From Microbispora hainanensis (GTDB taxonomy: Bacteria > Actinomycetota > Actinomycetes > Streptosporangiales > Streptosporangiaceae), in the NCBI RefSeq assembly GCF_006874475.1, contig NZ_VIRM01000019.1, positions 62,001 through 126,000 of the forward strand: 64,000 bases of DNA, written 5' to 3'. The notes beneath the pieces are model-generated. The model saw nothing but the letters and a program-made list of their open reading frames with translations. It did no database searches and was not told the origin of the DNA. This document shows, piece by piece, positions 26,661 through 34,424 of this stretch; position 1 is the first letter of the stretch, and every line of letters begins with the position of its first letter. Position numbers and translations under genes: made by a program.

Positions 26661-26666
26661 TTGACA
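26661..26666 (+). promoter_or_regulatory. -35 element (TTGACA) of the MFS/TetR operon
   Basis: Perfect TTGACA; a weak -10 (GTTACT at 26684) follows at 17 bp, placing the transcript start next to the ATG at 26698, so the mRNA is probably leaderless. Confidence 0.45.
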
Positions 26667-26677
26667 GTAGCTACTTT

Positions 26678-26694
26678 TTGAGAGTTACTTTCAA
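26678..26694. promoter_or_regulatory. 17-bp operator-like palindrome before the MFS exporter
   Basis: TTGAGAGT-T-ACTTTCAA has one mismatch between 8-bp arms and ends 3 bp before the ATG, covering the -10 region. Likely bound by the TetR protein encoded downstream in the same operon. Confidence 0.6.
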
Positions 26695-26697
26695 ATT

Positions 26698-28218
26698 ATG
26701 GCTACTCTCACTTCTCGATGGTGGGCGCTCGGCGCCCTCGTACTCAGCGCCCTGGTCATCGGCATGGACGCGACCGTGCTCAACGTGGCGCTGCCGACGC
26801 TCGCGGCCGACCTGCACGCCTCGACCGGCGACCTGCAGTGGATCGTCGACGCCTACCTGATTCCGTTCGCCGCGCTGATGCTCCCGGCGGGCGCGCTCGG
26901 CGACCGGTTCGGGCGCAGGCGCCTGCTGCTGGCCGGGCTCGCGGCCTTCGGGATCGCGTCGGTGGCCGCGACGTACGCGGGCGGCACCGGCGCCCTGGTC
27001 GCGGCCCGCGCGCTGATGGGCGCGGGCGGCGCGGTGATCATGCCGCTGTCGACCTCGATCCTGCCGGTGGTCTTCCCTCCGGGCGAGCGCGGGCGCGCGA
27101 TCGCCGTGTGGACCGCCGCCATGGCGCTCGGCCTGCCTCTTGGCCCGGTCGTGGGCGGCTACCTGCTCGACCACTTCTGGTGGGGCTCGGTCTTCCTCGT
27201 GAACATCCCCATGATCGTCATCTCGATGGCGGCGGTGGCCGCGTTCATCCCCGAGTCGCGCGACCCCGCCGCCCCGCGGACCGACCTGCCCGGCGCGCTG
27301 CTGTCGGTGACGGGCCTGGCGGCGCTGGTCTACGGCGTCATCGAGGCCCCGGCGCGTGGCTGGGGCGACCCCCGCGTGCTGGCCGGTCTCGGCGCGGGGG
27401 TGGCGCTGCTGGCGGTGTTCGTCCGCGTCGAGGCCCGCGCGCGGCAGCCGATGATGGACCTCGGCCTGTTCCGCAGCCGGGTCTTCGTCTGGGGCGCGGC
27501 AGGCGCGACGTTCGTGAGCCTCGGCATGTCGGGCGTGCTGTTCGTCGTCCCCCAGCACCTGCAGGCCGTGCTCGGGCACGACGCCCTCGGCACCGGTCTG
27601 CGGGTGATCCCCATGGTGGCCGGGCTGATGGCCGGAGGGCTTGCCGGAGAGCGGCTCACGGCCCGCCTCGGGCTGCGCGTGGTCATGCCGGTGGGCCTGG
27701 CCGTGCTCGCCGCCGGGTTCTTCCTGGGCTCCGCGACCTCAGTGTCGGGAGCGTTCTCGGCGTACGGGTTCGTCGCGGCCTGGCTGGCCGTCCTCGGCGC
27801 GGGCGTGGGCCTCGCCATGGTCCCCGCCATGGACGGCGTGCTCGCCACGCTGCCCGAGGAGCGGTCGGGCTCCGGCTCGGCGACCCTGCAGACCGTGCGC
27901 CAGGTCGGCGGCGCGCTGGGCGTTGCCGGTCTCGGCAGCATGCTCTCGGCGGCGTACGCCTCGGGTCTGCCGAGCCAGGTCCCGGAGGGAGCGGCCGACT
28001 CGATCACGGCGGCGACGGCCCTGGCCGCGCGCGCGGGGGACGCCGGGCTGCTGAGCGCGGCCAGGGAGGCGTTCGTGGACGGCATGGACCTGGTCCTGCT
28101 GGTGTGCGGGCCCCTGTCGGTGCTGACCGCCGTCCTGGTGGCCGTCTTCCTACCGGGGAGTACGGCAGGGCGCGGGAAGACGGCAGAATCAGGGCATGAG
28201 CTCACCTCAGCGCGCTGA
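26698..28218 (+). CDS. DHA2-family MFS drug exporter
   Basis: 506 aa, 14 predicted membrane helices, as in EmrB/QacA-type drug:H+ antiporters. Seen: LDxT-like motif D1 region GMDATVLNVALPTLAADL, motif A GALGDRFGRRRLL, and motif C-like GLPLGPVVGGYLLDHFWW in helix 5. Probably exports toxic compounds or an own metabolite. No Shine-Dalgarno; the transcript seems leaderless. The TetR gene overlaps the 3' end by 23 bp, so exporter and repressor are one operon. Confidence 0.92.
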   Translation: MATLTSRWWALGALVLSALVIGMDATVLNVALPTLAADLHASTGDLQWIVDAYLIPFAALMLPAGALGDRFGRRRLLLAGLAAFGIASVAATYAGGTGALVAARALMGAGGAVIMPLSTSILPVVFPPGERGRAIAVWTAAMALGLPLGPVVGGYLLDHFWWGSVFLVNIPMIVISMAAVAAFIPESRDPAAPRTDLPGALLSVTGLAALVYGVIEAPARGWGDPRVLAGLGAGVALLAVFVRVEARARQPMMDLGLFRSRVFVWGAAGATFVSLGMSGVLFVVPQHLQAVLGHDALGTGLRVIPMVAGLMAGGLAGERLTARLGLRVVMPVGLAVLAAGFFLGSATSVSGAFSAYGFVAAWLAVLGAGVGLAMVPAMDGVLATLPEERSGSGSATLQTVRQVGGALGVAGLGSMLSAAYASGLPSQVPEGAADSITAATALAARAGDAGLLSAAREAFVDGMDLVLLVCGPLSVLTAVLVAVFLPGSTAGRGKTAESGHELTSAR

Positions 28219-28828
28219 CCGGACCTCGCCCGCCTCCGACCGCGCTGTCACGAGCCTGCGCGAGCGCAAGAAGGCCAAGACCCGCAGGACCATCCAGGAG
28301 CAGGCGCTGCGGCTGTTCGCCGAGCAGGGATACGACGCGACGACGGTCGAGCAGATCGCGGAGGCGGCGGAGGTCTCCCCCAGCACGTTCTTCCGCTACT
28401 TCCCCACCAAGGAGGACGTGGTCGTCCAGGACGACTACGACCCGATCCTGATGGAGGCGATCAAGGCGCAGCCGCCTGACCTGCCCCCGCTGACCGCCAT
28501 GCGGGCCGCCTTCCGCACCGCCTTCGAGGCGATGGAGCCCGAGGAGCTCGACCGGATGCTCGCCCGGACCAAGCTGACCACCTCCGTGCCCGCCCTGCGC
28601 GCCCGCACGTTGGAAGGGCTGTACTCCACGATCGACATGCTCGCGGGGGCGGTGGCCGAGCGGTCGGGCCGCGACCCCCGCAGCGCCGCCGTACGGACGC
28701 TGGTCGGCGCGGTCATGGGGGTCATGCTCCCGGCGATGTTCACCTGGGTGGAACACGACGGCCGGACCCCGCTGCCCGTGCTGATCGACGAGGCCCTCGG
28801 CTACCTGGAGGCCGGGCTGCCGATCTAG
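28196..28828 (+). CDS. TetR-family transcriptional regulator
   Basis: 210 aa. N-terminal helix-turn-helix (TIQEQALRLFAEQGYDATTV, IAEAAEVSPSTFFRYFPTKE) is canonical; the C-terminal ligand domain is of the MftR-like type common in actinobacteria (PPLTAMRAAFRTAFEAMEP). It starts inside the exporter gene and probably represses that operon through the palindrome at 26678. Its TAG stop shares three bases with the stop of the opposite-strand gene. Confidence 0.92.
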   Translation: MSSPQRADRTSPASDRAVTSLRERKKAKTRRTIQEQALRLFAEQGYDATTVEQIAEAAEVSPSTFFRYFPTKEDVVVQDDYDPILMEAIKAQPPDLPPLTAMRAAFRTAFEAMEPEELDRMLARTKLTTSVPALRARTLEGLYSTIDMLAGAVAERSGRDPRSAAVRTLVGAVMGVMLPAMFTWVEHDGRTPLPVLIDEALGYLEAGLPI

Positions 28829-29805
28829 TCCGTTTTGTCGGAAACCACCTGAAGGACCAGCTTGCCCTGGATGTGCCCGCGCTCGGCCCGCTCGTGGGCC
28901 TTCGCGGCCTCGGCCAGCGGGAAGACCGCGTCGATGCCGACGCGCAGCCGGCCCTCCTCCAGCAGGCGTCCCAGCTCGGCCATCTGCTTACCGTCCGAGT
29001 GGACCTGGCCGCCCCGGAACGTGATGCCCAGCCCGGCCGCGCGCTCCCGGTGATACTCCCCGTAGAAGACCGGGCTGATCACGCCGCCGGGCCGCAGCAC
29101 CGGCAGGAACCGATGGGCGTCCGGCCCGCCCACGCTGTCGATGAGCACGTCCACGTCGCGCACCGCGTCCTCCACGCGCGTGGTCGTGTAGTCGACGAAC
29201 TCGTCCACCCCCAGCTCGCGCAGGAACGTCTCGTGCCGCCCCGACGCGACCCCGATGACGTACGCGCCCTGCAGTTCGGCGAGTTGCACCGCGAAGTGGC
29301 CGACCCCGCCGGCGGCACCGTTGACCAGCACCCTGCGGCCCTCGTCGAGCTTGATGTGATCGAAGACGAACTGATAGGCGGTGAGCCCCGCCATCGGCAC
29401 GGCCGCCGCCTCGACATGGCTGAGCGAGGCGGGCTTGCGGGCCAGGTGGGACGCCGGTGAGGTGGTGTATTCGGCGTAGCCCCGTCCCCCGTGCTCCAGG
29501 GCGGGAAACCGCACGAGCCCGAAGACCTCGTCGCCCTCCCGCCATTCGCCGACACCCTGGCCGACGGCGACGACGACCCCCGAGATGTCCGAGCCCGGCG
29601 TGTACGGCAGGGGGAACGTGGGCCGCATCTCCTCCGGGAGGTTCGAAAAGCCCGTGCGGGCGTACCAGTCGGGCGGGTTCATCCCGGCCGCGTGCACCCG
29701 GACGAGCACGTCCCCGGGCCCCGGCTCGGGACGGGGAACCTCCTCCACCGCCAGAACGTCCGGTTCCCCGGTCCTGTGCATGCGGACGGCCTTCATCGTG
29801 GGCAT
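28825..29805 (-). CDS. Zinc-independent NADP-dependent oxidoreductase (MDR, quinone reductase type)
   Basis: 326 aa. GroES-like N-terminal half (VRVHAAGMNPPDWYARTG) and Rossmann half with GAAGGVGHFAVQLAEL; the zinc ligands of alcohol dehydrogenases are missing, as in NADPH:quinone reductases. Reduces quinones or reactive enones in the cytosol. AGGAGG lies 5 bp before the ATG. Divergent from a TetR gene across a 98-bp gap with two palindromes, so it is very probably the target of that regulator. Confidence 0.92.
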   Translation of the reverse strand: MPTMKAVRMHRTGEPDVLAVEEVPRPEPGPGDVLVRVHAAGMNPPDWYARTGFSNLPEEMRPTFPLPYTPGSDISGVVVAVGQGVGEWREGDEVFGLVRFPALEHGGRGYAEYTTSPASHLARKPASLSHVEAAAVPMAGLTAYQFVFDHIKLDEGRRVLVNGAAGGVGHFAVQLAELQGAYVIGVASGRHETFLRELGVDEFVDYTTTRVEDAVRDVDVLIDSVGGPDAHRFLPVLRPGGVISPVFYGEYHRERAAGLGITFRGGQVHSDGKQMAELGRLLEEGRLRVGIDAVFPLAEAAKAHERAERGHIQGKLVLQVVSDKTD

Positions 29806-29840
29806 CGGTCCTCCTTGACGACCACTGGACGACTTCGATT

Positions 29841-29855
29841 CGGAGCGATGCTCCG
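29841..29855. promoter_or_regulatory. TetR operator candidate A
   Basis: CGGAGC-GAT-GCTCCG, perfect 6-3-6 palindrome in the divergent gap, 36 bp before the oxidoreductase start. Confidence 0.7.
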
Positions 29856-29861
29856 GATAAT
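29856..29861 (+). promoter_or_regulatory. -10 element between twin operators
   Basis: GATAAT lies between the two palindromes; on the other strand the same AT patch reads TATTAT, so both divergent promoters may share it. Confidence 0.4.
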
Positions 29862-29864
29862 AAG

Positions 29865-29879
29865 CGGAGCACCGCTCCG
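29865..29879. promoter_or_regulatory. TetR operator candidate B
   Basis: CGGAGC-ACC-GCTCCG, same arms as site A, centres 24 bp apart, 25 bp before the TetR start. Confidence 0.7.
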
Positions 29880-29903
29880 AATGTCAAGTGCGAGGATCGA
29901 CGC

Positions 29904-30500
29904 ATGACGGGCCGACAGCAGCGCGCGGACGCGCAGCGCAACTACGAGCGCATCCTGGAGGTCGCCAGGATCGTGGTGGAGGAGCAGGGCACCCAGGCGT
30001 CGCTGCGCGACATCGCCCGGCGTGCCGAGGTCGGCATGGGCACGCTCTACCGCCACTTCCCCACCCGAGAGGCCCTGCTTGAGGCGTTGCTCCGGCAGCG
30101 GTTCGACACCCTGGCTGCCCGCGCGGAGGAGCTGGAGGACGCGGACGACTCCCACGAGGCGCTACGGCGGTGGCTGTGGGAGTTCCTCGGCCGCGCAAGC
30201 GCCTACCGCGGCCTGACCGCTTCGATGATGACGACGATCGGCGACGAGGACTCCGCCCTCCACGCGTCGTGCTCCGCCATGCGGGAGGCCGCCGGGCGCC
30301 TGGTCAAGCGAGCCCAGGACGACGGCCACATCCGGCCGGACATCGACGGGATGGACGTGTTCGCCCTGGTCAGCGCCGTCGGCTGGATCGCCGAGCAGGG
30401 CCCGGTCGCGGCCGGGCGGCGCGACCACCTGTTCTCGCTCGTGCTGGACGGCCTGGCCGCCGGCGCGGTCAGCGGACGCGCGCCGAGATCTGCGGACTGA
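29904..30500 (+). CDS. TetR-family transcriptional regulator
   Basis: 198 aa. HTH: RILEVARIVVEEQGTQASLR, IARRAEVGMGTLYRHFPTRE; C-terminal SbtR-like domain (RWLWEFLGRASAYRGLTASM). The ATG at 29904 follows CGAGGATCG. It is divergent from the quinone reductase and both share twin palindromes, the usual layout of an autoregulated repressor and its detoxification target. The 3' end overlaps the opposite-strand NlpC/P60 gene by 32 bp. Confidence 0.92.
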   Translation: MTGRQQRADAQRNYERILEVARIVVEEQGTQASLRDIARRAEVGMGTLYRHFPTREALLEALLRQRFDTLAARAEELEDADDSHEALRRWLWEFLGRASAYRGLTASMMTTIGDEDSALHASCSAMREAAGRLVKRAQDDGHIRPDIDGMDVFALVSAVGWIAEQGPVAAGRRDHLFSLVLDGLAAGAVSGRAPRSAD

Positions 30501-31782
30501 CCCGGACGACCCCGGCGAGGTTCTTGGTGTAGACGTTCGCGATCTTCACGACGTCGCCCGTGTGCGGGGCGTGCAGCATCTTCCCGTTGCCCCAATAGAT
30601 GGCGACATGCGAGATGTATCCGGGGTTGGTCGGGTCGTTGCGCCAGAACAGCAGGTCGCCCGGCTGCGCCTGCGACAGCGGCACCTGCGGCCCGGTGACC
30701 CACTGCTGGTAGGTCACCCGCGGCATGCGCACGCCCGCCTGCGCGTACGCCCACTGCACGAGCCCCGAGCAGTCGAAGCTGTCGGGCCCCTCGGCGCCCC
30801 ACACGTACGGCCGGCCGAGCTTGCTGACGGCGGCGGTTAGCGCGACCTTGAGCTGCTCCGCGGACATGAACGCCGTCTGCGGCCACACCGTGCGCCCCTT
30901 CGGCGTCACCACCACCGGGTTGATGGTGGCGACCTGGCTGCCCTTGGGAAGGATCTTCAGCAGCCGGAGGCGGAGCTTGCCGGAGTCGACCTTCGGCGCG
31001 CTCACGACCAGGGAGTTGCCGTCCGGGATGCCGAGCGCGGCCGCGGTCCCCTTCGAGACGATCGCCGCGATCGAGCCCATGCCCACTGTGGCGTACGCGC
31101 CGATGCGCAGGCGCCGGGCGCCGCTCTGGACCTGCGAGCCCAGCTGCACGCCGCCGTCGTTGCCGAGCTCGAAGGAGACCGCCATGTCGCCGGCGGCGAT
31201 GTTGCGCCACAGCTCGTCGGAGGAGGCCGTGACCTTCGGCGTGTACGACCTGAAGGTGGACGGGTCGACGCCCATCGTGGGCACCCGCTTGCCGTCCACG
31301 GTCACCTCGGCCGCGCCGGTCACCTCGGCGGCGGTCACGCCCTTCACCTTGCGGACCTTCTCCACCACCTCGGGGGGAAGGGGCCGGGTGGCCACCACGA
31401 ACAGGTGCGGGCGGATCAGCCGCTGCAGCGAAGCCACCGGCTGCTGCGACGCCGTCTGGGCGGCCGGGGCCTGGTGGCCCTGCGCCGGGGCCGGCATCTC
31501 GCGGGCCTGCCGGGTCGCGGCCACGTAGCCGTGGCCCGCGCGCCGCCCGGACAGGGCCGTGACCACCCCCGGGTCCCCGGATTCCGGCCGGAGATCTCCG
31601 AGCACGAGCACGTCGATGGTCAGCACGGCGACGAGCGCCACGGCGATGAGGGGAACCGTCTTGCGCAGGCGCCCCGGGCGGGGCAGCCGCGGGCGATAGG
31701 CGAGATCCTGACGAGCCTCGGACACGGCTCTCGCGAGCTTCCTGCCTAAACGGGTGGACGGCCGCGCTCGGCGTTCGAGCAC
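30469..31782 (-). CDS. NlpC/P60-family peptidoglycan endopeptidase, membrane anchored
   Basis: 437 aa. A basic tail and one membrane helix (~44-66, TVPLIAVALVAVLTIDVLVL) put the rest outside. Residues ~125-290 are a long unrecognised mixed domain; residues ~310-437 are the NlpC/P60 domain with catalytic Cys338 in DSFDCSGLVQWAYAQAG, His392 in GYISHVAIYWG and a polar third residue near LHAPHTGD. Should cut stem peptides in peptidoglycan. Homologues in actinomycetes take part in cell separation. Convergent overlap of 32 bp with the TetR gene. Confidence 0.92.
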   Translation of the reverse strand: MLERRARPSTRLGRKLARAVSEARQDLAYRPRLPRPGRLRKTVPLIAVALVAVLTIDVLVLGDLRPESGDPGVVTALSGRRAGHGYVAATRQAREMPAPAQGHQAPAAQTASQQPVASLQRLIRPHLFVVATRPLPPEVVEKVRKVKGVTAAEVTGAAEVTVDGKRVPTMGVDPSTFRSYTPKVTASSDELWRNIAAGDMAVSFELGNDGGVQLGSQVQSGARRLRIGAYATVGMGSIAAIVSKGTAAALGIPDGNSLVVSAPKVDSGKLRLRLLKILPKGSQVATINPVVVTPKGRTVWPQTAFMSAEQLKVALTAAVSKLGRPYVWGAEGPDSFDCSGLVQWAYAQAGVRMPRVTYQQWVTGPQVPLSQAQPGDLLFWRNDPTNPGYISHVAIYWGNGKMLHAPHTGDVVKIANVYTKNLAGVVRVSPQISARVR

Positions 31783-31889
31783 GATCTCACCCCTCCCGCG
31801 GCGAATGGTCCGGTCCCGTCAGGACGAGACTGCCGCACGGCCGGGAATACCGCAAACGATTCCGGAATTCCCGGCCGGGGCGAAAAGGG

Positions 31890-32390
31890 TCAGTTGCCGA
31901 TGTACGGCACGGCTTCGAGGATCTCGACGGTGTTCTGCCTGCCGTTGGGCAGCGTGTACGTCGCCTTTTCCCCGATCTTCTTGCCGTTGATCGCGGACCC
32001 GAGGGGAGAGTTCGGCGAGTAGACGTCGATCGGCGCGCCGCTCTCCTCGCGGGAGGCCAGCAGGAAGGTGACCTCCTCGTCGTCGCCGTCGAAGCGGACC
32101 GTCACGGTCATGCCGGGGCCGACCACGCCCTCGGCGCGGGGTGCCTCGCCGACCCTGGCGTTGTCCAGGATCTGCCGGAGGTGGAAGATGCGGGCCTCCA
32201 TCTTGCCCTGCTCGTCCTTGGCGGCGTGGTAGCCACCGTTCTCCCTGAGGTCACCCTCTTCCCGGGCGGCTTCGATCTTCTTGGCGATGTCCGTGCGTCC
32301 CGGGCCCGAAAGGTACTCGTACTCCTCCTTGAGGCGGTCGTACGCCTCTTGCGTCAGCCAGGTGACGTTGTCGTTCTGGGAGACGGCCAC
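31890..32390 (-). CDS. greA: Transcription elongation factor GreA
   Basis: 166 aa. N-terminal coiled coil (YDRLKEEYEYLSGPGRTDIA, REEGDLRENGGYHAAKDEQG) with the acidic tip residues that reach the RNA polymerase active site, followed by the C-terminal FKBP-like domain (NSPLGSAINGKKIGEKATY). Rescues backtracked polymerase by stimulating RNA cleavage. GTG start with AGGAG 5 bp upstream. Followed in this strain by the NlpC/P60 gene. Confidence 0.97.
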   Translation of the reverse strand: MAVSQNDNVTWLTQEAYDRLKEEYEYLSGPGRTDIAKKIEAAREEGDLRENGGYHAAKDEQGKMEARIFHLRQILDNARVGEAPRAEGVVGPGMTVTVRFDGDDEEVTFLLASREESGAPIDVYSPNSPLGSAINGKKIGEKATYTLPNGRQNTVEILEAVPYIGN

Positions 32391-32465
32391 GGGCTCTCCT
32401 TGTTTCCGTAAGTGACTCGAAAGGCTGTCAAGTTAACGCCTTCGAACGCTTCCCCAAAGATTCCA

Positions 32466-32891
32466 CTATACGAGATCGCAGTAGTCGACATGAACTGCCG
32501 TGGCCTGGGAACTCGTCCTCAGCCGCTCGGTGAACTCGAGGTCCGACCGGCCCTTGGGAATGGCTATCTCACGGCTGCCGACCTCCAGGTGCCGGGTGTC
32601 GAGCGCCTGGATCCGGCACATCGCCGCCCGGTCCGCGGGCTTGTGCACGGTGAAGGTGATGGCTGCGGAGTCCGCGGCGCTCGCGTCGAAGGTGATGACG
32701 TCCGCGCTCACCGAAGGGTTCCCGTTCGCGCGGAGCATCACGTAGCCCCAGCCGCCCGCGAACACCGCCACGATCAACGCGATCACGACGTACGACACCA
32801 GCCTGGAGGGCCGCGCCGGGCGGGGCGCGAAGTCGTCCGGTGTGCCGAGCACCGGGCGTGTGCCCTGGCCGCCGGCCTCATCGGTGGGCAT
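32466..32891 (-). CDS. DUF4307-like membrane protein
   Basis: 141 aa. A short Pro/Arg-rich cytoplasmic part, one membrane helix (~31-51, SYVVIALIVAVFAGGWGYVM) and an outer beta-rich domain with two cysteines (AAMCRIQAL, VDYCDLV) that may pair. This matches the DUF4307 family, usually found beside greA and mca in actinomycetes; function unknown. GGGAGA before the ATG at 32891. Divergent from mca across 150 bp. Confidence 0.85.
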   Translation of the reverse strand: MPTDEAGGQGTRPVLGTPDDFAPRPARPSRLVSYVVIALIVAVFAGGWGYVMLRANGNPSVSADVITFDASAADSAAITFTVHKPADRAAMCRIQALDTRHLEVGSREIAIPKGRSDLEFTERLRTSSQATAVHVDYCDLV

Positions 32892-33041
32892 CGCGGAATC
32901 TCCCTGAGGATTGTCGGTGTTGTGCGAGACGATCGTCCGCACGGTCGACCGTGCCGGTGACGCGGGCCATCCCGGGTCCGAAGCGCACGGTCTCTTAGAA
33001 GCTAACCTCTTTTCGTAGCCATAGAACACCTGAGGAGAGAC

Positions 33042-33923
33042 GTGAGTGCACCGTTGAGGCTGATGGCCGTGCACGCGCACCCAGACGACGAGTCGAGCAA
33101 GGGCGCCGCCACGATGGCCCGCTACGTCGCGGAGGGCGCGGAGGTGCTCGTCGTCACATGTACGGGTGGTGAACGCGGCTCGATCCTCAACCCCAAGATG
33201 GACCGGCCGGACATCCTGGAGAACATCGGCGAGGTCCGCCGCCAGGAGATGGAGAAGGCGCGCGACATCCTCGGCGTCCAGCAGCGTTTCCTCGGCTTCG
33301 TCGACTCCGGGCTGCCCGAGGACGAGAACGAGCCGCTGCCCGAGGGGTGCTTCGCGCTGCAGCCGCTCGACGTGGCGTCGGCGCCGCTCGTCGCCGCCGT
33401 CCGGGAGTTCCGGCCGCACGTGATCCTCACGTACGACGACAACGGCGGCTACCCCCACCCGGACCACATCATGACCAACCGGGTGTCGGTGGAGGCGTTC
33501 GAGGCGGCGGGCGACCCCGACCGCTACCCCGGCACGGGCGAGCCGTGGCAGCCGCTGAAGCTCTACTACCACATGGGCTTCACGCGGGAGCGGTTCGAGG
33601 CGCTGCACAACGCCATGACCGAGCGCGGCATGGGCTCGCCGTACGCCGACTGGATCGCGCGGTGGGAGGACCGGCCGCAGAAGTGGGAGGTCACCACCAG
33701 GGTCCCGTGCGCGGACTATTTCGAGGTCCGCGATCTCGCCCTGCTCGCGCACGCCACCCAGGTGGACCCCGACGGCTTCTGGTTCGTCTGCCCGCGTGAG
33801 CTGCAGGAGGAGATCTGGCCGACCGAGGACTACCACCTCGCGCGGTCGCTCGTGGACACCACGCTGCCGGAGGACGACCTGTTCGCGGGGATCGCCGCGG
33901 GGGTCACCCCTGCCTGCTCGTAA
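33042..33923 (+). CDS. mca: Mycothiol S-conjugate amidase
   Basis: 293 aa. Zn-dependent LmbE/PIG-L fold: AVHAHPDDESSKGA with the His-Asp-Asp metal and base residues, YDDNGGYPHPDHIMTN with the further His ligand. Cleaves mycothiol conjugates to mercapturic acids for export, so detoxifies electrophiles; its length and the TCTGGERGSILNP segment favour Mca over the deacetylase MshB. GTG start with TGAGGAGAGA upstream. A 55-aa membrane protein follows 9 bp later. Presence of mca supports an actinobacterial host. Confidence 0.95.
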   Translation: MSAPLRLMAVHAHPDDESSKGAATMARYVAEGAEVLVVTCTGGERGSILNPKMDRPDILENIGEVRRQEMEKARDILGVQQRFLGFVDSGLPEDENEPLPEGCFALQPLDVASAPLVAAVREFRPHVILTYDDNGGYPHPDHIMTNRVSVEAFEAAGDPDRYPGTGEPWQPLKLYYHMGFTRERFEALHNAMTERGMGSPYADWIARWEDRPQKWEVTTRVPCADYFEVRDLALLAHATQVDPDGFWFVCPRELQEEIWPTEDYHLARSLVDTTLPEDDLFAGIAAGVTPACS

Positions 33924-33932
33924 GCTGAAGGC

Positions 33933-34100
33933 GTGGATGCAACCAGCTACGGGCCGGGTCTTCTCGGCTTCGTCGTCGTCGCCGCGATCGGCCTGGCCCT
34001 GTTCTTCCTGCTGAAGAACATGAACAAGCAGATGCGGAAGATCCAGGTGCCGCACGACCAGCATGAGGACGAGCGGCGCGAAAACGGGCCCAAGGCGTGA
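33933..34100 (+). CDS. 55-aa single-span membrane protein
   Basis: Short frame with GTG start and a membrane helix at residues ~8-28 (GPGLLGFVVVAAIGLALFFL), then a basic stretch LLKNMNKQMRKI and an acidic-basic tail HDQHEDERRENGPKA. It sits 9 bp after mca and overlaps the next GTG by 4 bp (GTGA), so it is placed in the mca operon. Similar small proteins occur after mca in related actinomycetes as far as I recall; function unknown. Confidence 0.8.
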   Translation: MDATSYGPGLLGFVVVAAIGLALFFLLKNMNKQMRKIQVPHDQHEDERRENGPKA

Positions 34101-34414
34101 GCACGGACGTAACGGTCGTCGACAACCCCGCCGCGTCGCGCTACGAGATCATCGTCGACGGCGTGGTCGCCGGATTCGCGCAATACCGGCTGCGGGACGG
34201 CGCGATGGTCCTGCCGCACACGGAGGTGCGCGACGAGTTCGAGGGCCGCGGGCTGGGCGGCAGGCTGGTCGGCGGGGCACTCGACGGGGCGCGAGCGGCC
34301 GGCCTGCGGGTCGTGCCGCTCTGCTCGTTCGTGGCCTGGTACATCCAGCGGCATCCGGAATACCGCGATCTGGTGGACGACGACTACCGCGACCTGGTCG
34401 ACACACCCGGCTGA
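34097..34414 (+). CDS. Small GNAT-family N-acetyltransferase (YjdJ type)
   Basis: 105 aa, about half a normal GNAT. Contains the acetyl-CoA loop EFEGRGLGGRLVGGAL and the following LCSFVAWYIQRHPEYRDLV segment that marks the small YjdJ/GTLF3-like group. Substrate unknown. Translationally coupled to the upstream membrane protein. Confidence 0.88.
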   Translation: MSTDVTVVDNPAASRYEIIVDGVVAGFAQYRLRDGAMVLPHTEVRDEFEGRGLGGRLVGGALDGARAAGLRVVPLCSFVAWYIQRHPEYRDLVDDDYRDLVDTPG

Positions 34415-34424
34415 GCCGGGCGGC

